Assembly: GCF_900100665.1 (NCBI RefSeq)
Contig: NZ_FNCS01000022.1
Span: 1-50,033 of the forward strand
Reading direction: 5' to 3'
Length of the DNA stretch: 50,033 nucleotides
Source: Pelagibacterium luteolum
Lineage (GTDB): Bacteria > Pseudomonadota > Alphaproteobacteria > Rhizobiales > Devosiaceae
Shown: positions 44,825-50,033 of the stretch, one piece after another
Position numbering within the stretch: the first letter of the stretch is position 1
Layout of the letters: each line of letters starts with the position of its first letter
The notes under the pieces: generated by a model
Told to the model about the DNA's origin: nothing
Database searches by the model: none
Seen by the model: only the letters and a program-made list of their open reading frames with translations
Program-made: the position numbers and the translations under genes

Positions 44825-46543
44825 ATGAGCTTTTCAGATTTGCAACGACCGGCCGAAGACGACGCCATCGACATACGCGAGTTTCGGAGCATGAAAACTG
44901 CGTTGGAAAACCAAATTTACCCCAGCGATCGAGAGTACAACAATGGGGTCTATTTTGATTCCGACCGCTTCGCTCCGGGCGCCGAGGTGGACATGATCGT
45001 TGCAGGTTATTCCGAGCAATTTCCCGATCTGACCTTTACCCATTGGTTTGTCACCGCAGATTTCTTTGCCGATCAACGAGTCATCACATCAAAGCGGGCT
45101 CAGAATACATTTTTCAGGCAGGGTTACGTTTCCACGGTTGAAGATCGGCAAGTGCCCGTAGCGAACAAGGGTGACACCAAATTCGCGAAGGCCCACAAAG
45201 ATATTCTCTTTGCCCACGGGTTTACCATGGCGCAAATCCTCCAGCTAATTGGCGAAGAGCAGTTGGGGATTCAGTATCAGGATCACGCTCATCCGGGAGG
45301 CGAAGCCTCTTTGATTTGCAGGCACCCCTTGTCCCCGCTAGTGGGCAGGGATAGCCGGCTGACCGAACAACAGCATGGTAACGCCCGACCAGATTGGCAA
45401 GAAGCTTTCGAGGAAGAAGAGGGACCAGCGGCGGATTGGTTGGGCGACAGGCGTTACGATAGAGTTTGGCAAGAGTTCAAGCGCCAGAAGCTCGCTCGAT
45501 ATAATTATGCTCTCGTGGAGAGTCACGGTCTGCTGTTGGGCCGAAGACTCGTCAATTCCGATGATAGAATCCATATGGCCCATGAAGGCACCCCCGGAAC
45601 TCACCTCAAGTGCGGGAAGGAATACATCAACAAACTAACCTGGTCCCGATACCGGAGCGAGATCATTACCGAACGCCTAAGAGCCGAGCTGGATCATGGT
45701 TTCACCACTGAAGCGTTTTCTGGTGCGCATTGGGAGGAAACCGTGGAGAACCAGGATACGCAGGTCACGCCGGCAATGCTCGCTGTATGGGAAAGTCAGG
45801 CACTCGCATCGCTTCGTAAAATTGCCTGGCGGGTGAGCGCGGAAGAGTCCGCATCTGCGTTAAACAACGAGCTTTTGCGAGAAAAGCAGGCTCTCCGTGC
45901 CAAGAACGGAAGGCGAAAGTTGCCTGTTGGCACATCGAGGATGGACAACAGCACGCCTGAATTTTCAGCATTGAAGGCCGTGCAAACCAACGAAGCTGGA
46001 AGCTATATCGATCTCATGCTGCAGGGGCGTCGAAAAGCACACTGGACCAATGCGGAGCTGGGCTTAAGCCACCGAGACCTGCTGATTGGGGCTTACTATG
46101 GGATGACGTACGACGAGACGGACCTCATGACGAAGCCAAACGAGACCTATGAAATTGCGTACTGGCTGGGACAACTTCGACGCCATGGCCGGGCAACGAT
46201 CACCAACGATTTCTGGTCCAGCATCTTTGATCATGTTGAACATGACTCTCAAAGAAATTTGGTGATATCGATGCTTTCTGAACAGGCGTGGGACGTGTTG
46301 CTCATCGCCGCCCGGGAACTGAGTGAACAGATTGCGAAGGGCAATTTTGATACCAAGCGGACCATTGAGGTCACCTACGATTGGTCAAGTGCAAACGAGC
46401 CATGGACGGCATCTCGCAATGGCGACACTATTGCAATTAAAGGCCCCCTGCTCTTTTTCCCCGTGCATGAGCGTGATTTCTGGCAGGAGAAGGCTGAATT
46501 TATTCAAGCAAACGGTGGATTCGCTGCACCAATGGTGCGATAG
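44825..46543 (+). CDS. Large hypothetical protein, 572 residues, no recognised family
   Basis: This is a soluble protein without signal peptide or membrane segment. It is rich in aromatic residues (FTHWFVTADFFADQR near 75-90; WSRYRSEIITERLRAELDHG near 280) and has an acidic patch EEEEGP at about 197-202. A helical segment FTMAQILQLIGEEQLGI (about 133-149) is seen. A later part, LSHRDLLIGAYYGMTYDETD, is followed by WLGQLRRHGRATITNDFW. No catalytic signature is visible. AGGA precedes the ATG. It is paired with the 159-residue gene, and a GC-rich hairpin follows the stop. It is among plasmid/ICE-like small genes, so probably cargo of a former mobile element. Confidence 0.8.
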   Translation: MSFSDLQRPAEDDAIDIREFRSMKTALENQIYPSDREYNNGVYFDSDRFAPGAEVDMIVAGYSEQFPDLTFTHWFVTADFFADQRVITSKRAQNTFFRQGYVSTVEDRQVPVANKGDTKFAKAHKDILFAHGFTMAQILQLIGEEQLGIQYQDHAHPGGEASLICRHPLSPLVGRDSRLTEQQHGNARPDWQEAFEEEEGPAADWLGDRRYDRVWQEFKRQKLARYNYALVESHGLLLGRRLVNSDDRIHMAHEGTPGTHLKCGKEYINKLTWSRYRSEIITERLRAELDHGFTTEAFSGAHWEETVENQDTQVTPAMLAVWESQALASLRKIAWRVSAEESASALNNELLREKQALRAKNGRRKLPVGTSRMDNSTPEFSALKAVQTNEAGSYIDLMLQGRRKAHWTNAELGLSHRDLLIGAYYGMTYDETDLMTKPNETYEIAYWLGQLRRHGRATITNDFWSSIFDHVEHDSQRNLVISMLSEQAWDVLLIAARELSEQIAKGNFDTKRTIEVTYDWSSANEPWTASRNGDTIAIKGPLLFFPVHERDFWQEKAEFIQANGGFAAPMVR

Positions 46544-46583
46544 CCCGCCGAGCGTGACGCGACACGGCTAGGTGTGCAGAATG

Positions 46584-46615
46584 GGAGGGGGCGCTTACGC
46601 GCCCTCCTCCTGTTT
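46584..46615 (+). terminator. Probable terminator after the 572-residue gene
   Basis: A GC-rich stem (about 46587-46594 with 46599-46606, one G-U pair) and a 4-base loop are followed by TCCTGTTTT. It overlaps the 3' end of the convergent 68-codon gene. Confidence 0.5.
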
Positions 46616-46801
46616 TGCTTTAGGTTCTCGAAGGACGATGCGCCCGGTGAAATTAACGGGAATGAGATCGAGTTGCAGGTTGAGCCCTTTCTCGTCCTCG
46701 TGGTCCCAGGCGGCGCCAATGCGGGTCCAGATGGCGTTCTCGCTCTCACTAATGCAGTAGGCGATAAAGTTTGGGGTCTTGCGAGTTGCTTTGTCGGTCA
46801 T
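46595..46801 (-). CDS. Small conserved plasmid/ICE-type protein, 68 residues
   Basis: It has the sequence pattern TPNFIAYCISESENAIWTRI, GAAWDHEDEKGLNLQLDLIP and VNFTGRIVLREP. This closely resembles a small protein of unknown function often seen on rhizobial plasmids and integrative elements (xWTRIGxAWxHxDGxGxN). The beta-strand-rich layout suggests a small barrel. The ATG overlaps the stop of the upstream membrane gene (ATGA), so the two form a unit. Confidence 0.75.
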   Translation of the reverse strand: MTDKATRKTPNFIAYCISESENAIWTRIGAAWDHEDEKGLNLQLDLIPVNFTGRIVLREPKAKQEEGA

Positions 46802-47097
46802 TTGTCAGTTCCTTTCGGTATCGTTGCTTGGATGCGAGAGGAAAGGCGGGCGTCATAAGCCGCTGGCGTCAAGACCAACACGGGAGCGTAGCGAATGGAG
46901 CGGGCAGCATCATTGACGACAAGGCGACGACCGCCAAACCAGAGTGAGACAAGCAATGGGCCGAGGCACTGACATGCCACACCCAAAAGCACGCAGGCCA
47001 ACCCGAACGCGATACCCACAGCAGTCGCGTGTTTGAAGAGCGGCTTGGATTTCGCTGGCACCGTAGCTCCAACTGGCGTGTGTGGCTTCATAGCCAT
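46798..47097 (-). CDS. Small membrane protein, 99 residues, unknown function
   Basis: A basic N-terminus (MKPHTPVGATVPAKSKPLFKH) precedes one long or two close hydrophobic helices (AVGIAFGLACVLLGVACQC, then LGPLLVSLWFGG). A soluble tail with RSIRYAPVLVLTPAAYDAR follows. It is not a family I recognise. Its stop overlaps the start of the 68-residue gene, so the two are co-translated. ATGs at 47097 and 47091 are both usable. Confidence 0.6.
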   Translation of the reverse strand: MAMKPHTPVGATVPAKSKPLFKHATAVGIAFGLACVLLGVACQCLGPLLVSLWFGGRRLVVNDAARSIRYAPVLVLTPAAYDARLSSRIQATIPKGTDK

Positions 47098-47680
47098 AGC
47101 TTTGAATCGTCCCCTTCCCTAACCGTTTCAACGACCGATTCAGCCACGGAGAAACCAGATCACTCGTGCGGGATGACTGAGCCCCAGAACAGTGTGAGCT
47201 CGCGATGACCAGGCGCGACGGTCCGTAAAAGCATTCCGTTAGGCCTACCAGGGGCGGGCCGGTTGGCTCTGCAATGCCGTAGGTCCCATGATTTCGGGAT
47301 CAAAAAACGTTGCAGCATGACCGTTGCGGAATGCCATATGGCAACATCGATGGTATGAAACATACGCGCGCTTCTCAGCGATCATGGGATCTAAGGACTA
47401 TCGCCAGAACAATCACCCTGAGTTACCGGCGTGCATCTCGACAATCCCGTGCCGCTTGTCCGCGGGCTTGCGCTCGCAAGCTATCCGGCGTCCGCTCGAA
47501 GCGGACGCCGGATTTTTGACCTATCCTGGGCCGGCACAAAGCACTGGTCAGGCGGCAGCGACGTCCGGATCGGATGCAGCCTGCGCTCTTGGTTGCAGAT
47601 CGATAAGATAATCAGCGGCGCGCTGGGCGTGAGCCGCTGCGGCAAAGATTGCGCGCTTATCATCGTTGAGCACTTTCAAC
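47098..47680. other. Intergenic stretch between accessory genes and IS66
   Basis: No convincing gene is seen in about 580 bases. It contains a strong terminator (47481-47515), and CCCATGAT and ATCATGGG at about 47285 and 47383 form a distant inverted repeat. A short plus-strand transcript ending at the terminator is possible, but its start and product are not visible. Confidence 0.45.
47481..47515 (+). terminator. Rho-independent terminator
   Basis: TCCGGCGTCCGC (47482-47493) pairs perfectly with 47499-47510 around a TCGAA loop and is followed by TTTTT. The orientation implies a plus-strand transcript, yet no plus-strand gene is recognised within 900 bases upstream. Confidence 0.8.
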
Positions 47681-47709
47681 GTAAGCCTCCGTTGAGGACC
47701 ACGGCGCTG

Positions 47710-47934
47710 TCAGGATTCAGCTGATTGGTGCTCTTCGATGAGATTTCTGAGGCACTCGACCCCGTCTTCAGTAAAGTCGATCGTGCCACCGTCATCGGCG
47801 AGACTATAGATCCAGATCACGCCGTCTTCCGTTTCCATTTCGATGGCGATATCGAAGATGCGGTCGACCGTTTCGCCGAGCTCAGCAGCGACGCGGTCGA
47901 TGGTTTTGACGGCATAAACCTTATTGCGCTGCAC
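47710..47934 (-). CDS. IS66 passenger ORF, about 74 residues, unknown function
   Basis: This small acidic ORF lies between tnpC and the inverted repeat, absent from the left copy. It reads VQRNKVYAVKTIDRVAAELG, ETVDRIFDIAIEMETEDGVI, WIYSLADDGG and FTEDGVECLRNLIEEH. Similar short ORFs accompany IS66 transposases in rhizobia. The GTG at 47934 sits just after the tnpC stop; a frame from 47970 inside tnpC is also open. Function is unknown; the sequence suggests a small cytosolic alpha/beta protein. Confidence 0.6.
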   Translation of the reverse strand: MQRNKVYAVKTIDRVAAELGETVDRIFDIAIEMETEDGVIWIYSLADDGGTIDFTEDGVECLRNLIEEHQSAES

Positions 47935-47936
47935 GA

Positions 47937-49586
47937 TCAGGCGGCCTTGGTCACGGCCTGCGTCACCCAATTCCAGGGAAGCAGTTCTCCCAGCTTGCTC
48001 TGCGGCATGTCGGCAATGCGGGCGAGCACGTCAGCGAGCCAGGCCTGGGGATCTATATCGTTGAGCTTGGCCGAGACAATGAGGGTGTACATGAACGCGG
48101 CCCTGCGAGCACCGCGGTCCGAACCGGCGAACAGCCACGCTTTTCTGCCAAGGGCGATTCCGCGCAGCGCACGCTCGGCTGCGTTGTTCGAGAGGCATAT
48201 GCGGCCATCTTCAAGGAATGCGGTAAAGCCTGTCCAGCGCGCGAGCATATAGTTCATGGCTTTGGCCACAGGAGCGTGACGCGAGAGCTTTTCGCGCTCG
48301 ATCATCATATAGGCATGCAGTTCCTCAACCAGTGGCGCGCACAGCCGCTGCCGCTCGGCAAGGCGCTGATCAGGCGGCAGGCCATAAAGATCACGTTCGA
48401 TGGCAAAGATCTCGTCGATCCTGCGCACCGCCTCGAGCGCAACCGGGGAGATGGCGCCGCCCTTGCCTTTCTTCTTTCGGACCCTTTCGATATCGGCGAG
48501 CTCGAACAGGGGGCGTCGTCCGTGAGCCCAGCAAAAGGCGGGGCGAATGGGCTCGCTGCGACGTTCGGGGTCGAACAGGCCGTTGTAGCCGGCAAAGGCG
48601 TCGACCTGCAGGATGCCGGAATAGTCGGCGAGATGAGCCCTCGGATGTTCGCCCCTGCGATCGGGTGAGGCGTAGAACAGAGCTGCCGGACCTTCGATGC
48701 CGCCGAAGGGGCGGTCGTCGCGCACATATGTCCACACCCGACCCGTTCTGGTCTGACCCTTGGCCAGGATCGGCACCGTGGTGTCGTCCCCGTGCAATCG
48801 ATCGGCGGCCATCACGTGATCGGCGATCAGATCATGGAGCGGCTTGAGCGCCACGGTTGCCGCGCCAACCTGGTCGGCCAGCGTCGAGAGACTGACGGGC
48901 ACGCCCTCTCTGGCAAAGCGCTCGGACTGACGGTTGAGCGGCTGATGCTGACCGAACTTCTCAAACAGGATCGTCGCCAGAAGATTGGGCCCGGCAAAGC
49001 CGCGCGGTGTGGGATGGAACGGCGCCGGTGGTTGGCTGATCTTCTCGCAGTCCCGGCAACTGAACTTCTCCCGTACCGTCTGGACCACCTTCCACTGACG
49101 CGGGATCACTTCGAGCGTTTCGGTCACATCCTCGCCCAGCTTGACCAGGTGGTCCGACCCGCAGCATTGGCAAGCTTCGGGCGCCGACACGACGACGCGC
49201 TCGCGCGGCAGGTGGTCGGGAAAGCCGCGCCGTTGTGCCCGCTTGCGGGTAAAGGCCTTGACCGGCGTGGTCCTGGCTGCGGCCATCTCGGCGGCAAGCT
49301 CGTCTTCGGTGGCCGCCGCTTCGAGATCCTCGAGTTCGAACTCGAGCTGGTCGAGCAGCTTGGCCTTCCTCTCGGAGCGCTGCCCATAAAGACTGCGCTT
49401 GAGCTTTTCGATCTCGAGCTTGAGACGGGCGATCTCGGCTTCGCCATCGGTCTTTTCTGCAACAACCCGGGCGGCTTCAGCTCGAGCCTGCGCCGCCTTC
49501 AGTTCAGCCAGATCGGCGCGCTGTTCAGCTGCGGCAAGAGCAGCGCGAAGGGCAGCAATCTCGGCGTTTCCGGCAGGTTCGACCAT
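47937..49586 (-). CDS. tnpC: IS66-family transposase TnpC, full length
   Basis: This is a 549-residue DDE transposase. An N-terminal coiled coil (about 10-75, ending LKRSLYGQRSERK) is followed by a zinc finger region (ACQCCGSDHLVKLGED, later FSCRDCEK). The catalytic Asp lies in LHGDDTTVP, the second in LQVDAFAGYNGLF and the Glu in LSNNAAERALRG. A C-terminal IS66 extension closes it. No disruption is seen, so it could still be active. It is nearly identical to the partial copy at 1-552, except for two isolated changes and the last 20 codons. Confidence 0.96.
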   Translation of the reverse strand: MVEPAGNAEIAALRAALAAAEQRADLAELKAAQARAEAARVVAEKTDGEAEIARLKLEIEKLKRSLYGQRSERKAKLLDQLEFELEDLEAAATEDELAAEMAAARTTPVKAFTRKRAQRRGFPDHLPRERVVVSAPEACQCCGSDHLVKLGEDVTETLEVIPRQWKVVQTVREKFSCRDCEKISQPPAPFHPTPRGFAGPNLLATILFEKFGQHQPLNRQSERFAREGVPVSLSTLADQVGAATVALKPLHDLIADHVMAADRLHGDDTTVPILAKGQTRTGRVWTYVRDDRPFGGIEGPAALFYASPDRRGEHPRAHLADYSGILQVDAFAGYNGLFDPERRSEPIRPAFCWAHGRRPLFELADIERVRKKKGKGGAISPVALEAVRRIDEIFAIERDLYGLPPDQRLAERQRLCAPLVEELHAYMMIEREKLSRHAPVAKAMNYMLARWTGFTAFLEDGRICLSNNAAERALRGIALGRKAWLFAGSDRGARRAAFMYTLIVSAKLNDIDPQAWLADVLARIADMPQSKLGELLPWNWVTQAVTKAA

Positions 49587-49679
49587 GCCGTGACTTTACC
49601 AGAATCTGGTCCTCGCCACGAGCCGATATGCCCCGTTTTGCACCAGATGAGTCACCGTGTCGCGGTGCAATATTGTCAT

Positions 49680-50033
49680 CCCGCCGAGAGTTGTCGGGCG
49701 AAATGAGAAACTGCCCCCCAAACGAAACGAAGAACTGACCCCTTGTTTTTGAGAGGATCAGTAGATGCACGATGAATTTCCCTCCAAGCTCGTGGTGACA
49801 AAACCAGGGCGAGTTGAGGAGATGCGGTCGGGGGAGGAAGTTTCAGCAATGGTTCGACTGCATGAGCTGGGCTGGGGAGCGAAGCGGATCGCGCAAGAGT
49901 TCGGGTGCGCGCGTAACACGGTTCGTCGCTATCTTCGCGAAGGCGGTGTGGTGCCCTATCGCCAACCCGTCCGTCGCACAGCATTTGACGGGCTGGACGA
50001 TTGGCTTCGGGAGCGTTTCTTCCGCCACGAGGG
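49680..50033 (+). mobile_element. IS21-family element, left end (runs off the window)
   Basis: Upstream of istA the sequence has two similar short blocks, GAGAAACTGCCCCCC (49707) and GAAGAACTGACCCC (49729), as in the multiple repeats at IS21 left ends. The exact tip is not certain (about 49673-49690, at a TGTC). Only the first 350 bases of the element are in the window. Confidence 0.7.
49765..50033 (+). CDS. istA: IS21-family transposase IstA, N-terminal part (3' cut by window edge)
   Basis: The frame starts MHDEFPSKLVVTKPGRVEEM and is open to the window end (89 residues). A helix-turn-helix (VSAMVRLHELGWGAKRIAQE, then FGCARNTVRRYLREGG) matches the IstA DNA-binding N-terminus. The DDE domain and istB would follow outside the window. 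AGAGGATCAG precedes the ATG. No start/stop damage is visible. Confidence 0.93.
   Translation, partial: MHDEFPSKLVVTKPGRVEEMRSGEEVSAMVRLHELGWGAKRIAQEFGCARNTVRRYLREGGVVPYRQPVRRTAFDGLDDWLRERFFRHE

Larger units (their letters stand above)
47681..49625 (-). mobile_element. IS66-family element with passenger ORF (right copy)
   Basis: The inner end is clear: GTAAGCCTCC at 47681, then GAGGACCACGGCG at 47694, matches the reverse complement of the left copy's end. tnpC is full length. No tnpA or tnpB precedes it, as in the ISBst12-like branch. The outer end is only approximate: GGTCCTCGCC at about 49608 matches the inner part of the inverted repeat, but the terminal GGCTTAC is lost. No 8-bp duplication can be paired. 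The copy is inverted relative to the one at the left edge. Confidence 0.85.

Noticed and set aside
1-49625. The whole window as an active composite IS66 transposon
   Set aside because: The outer end of the right copy is degraded, no matching target duplications are visible, and the interval contains ordinary core operons.

Overview
The window looks like chromosomal DNA of a GC-rich alphaproteobacterium, most likely of the order Hyphomicrobiales (Rhizobiales). The evidence is a bcsN-A-B-Z plus TPR cellulose operon of the Agrobacterium type, IS66 and IS21 elements of rhizobial style, a TPP-riboswitch thi operon with ATGA-overlapping genes, and strong GC bias in most genes. No genus is claimed.

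Layout. (1) 1-1050: the 3' end of an IS66 element cuts a HisKA_2 histidine kinase; the insertion point can be read at 603/604. (2) 1076-10206 (minus): cellulose synthesis operon bcsN-bcsA-bcsB-bcsZ-TPR, with start/stop overlaps from bcsA onward, and a small membrane protein upstream. (3) 10372-15200 (minus): a GH3 beta-glucosidase and the decayed remains of a ribose-type sugar ABC transporter. The binding protein has an amber codon at its signal-peptide end, the permease lacks its N-terminus and is joined to a papain-like peptidase fragment, and no ATPase is present. (4) 15453-17866 (minus): a MOSC protein and an FAD/NAD(P)-binding protein.

(5) 18105-34975: an AT-richer metabolic island that begins beside a 3' fragment of a tRNA-Gly gene, which looks like an attachment scar. 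It holds an atypical SDR, a GntR/FCD regulator, a 3-hydroxyisobutyrate-dehydrogenase-like enzyme, a TctABC transporter, a carboxymuconolactone-decarboxylase-like protein, a GMC flavoprotein, two different ThDP enzymes (one Xsc-like), an aldehyde dehydrogenase and a YeiH-type exporter. Copies of a TTGTNNACAA-like operator lie upstream of the regulator and of all three main transcription units, so the whole set may be one regulon. A tentative reading is uptake and oxidation of a small organic acid or sulfonate (for example isethionate-like), C-S or C-C cleavage by a ThDP enzyme, and anion export. The two halves are separated by a graveyard of IS remnants (28.4-30.6 kb).

(6) 35238-42847 (plus): a TPP riboswitch controls thiD-O-S-G-E-F, thiY, tenA, thiZ and thiX. 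This makes the thiazole moiety, salvages pyrimidine through ThiXYZ/TenA, and joins the two; thiC is absent from the operon. (7) 42848-47680: an accessory zone with an 83-residue protein between imperfect direct repeats, an unrecognised two-gene module (159 and 572 residues), and two small plasmid/ICE-like proteins. (8) 47681-50033: a second IS66 copy in inverse orientation with a passenger ORF, then the 5' end of an IS21-family istA running off the window.
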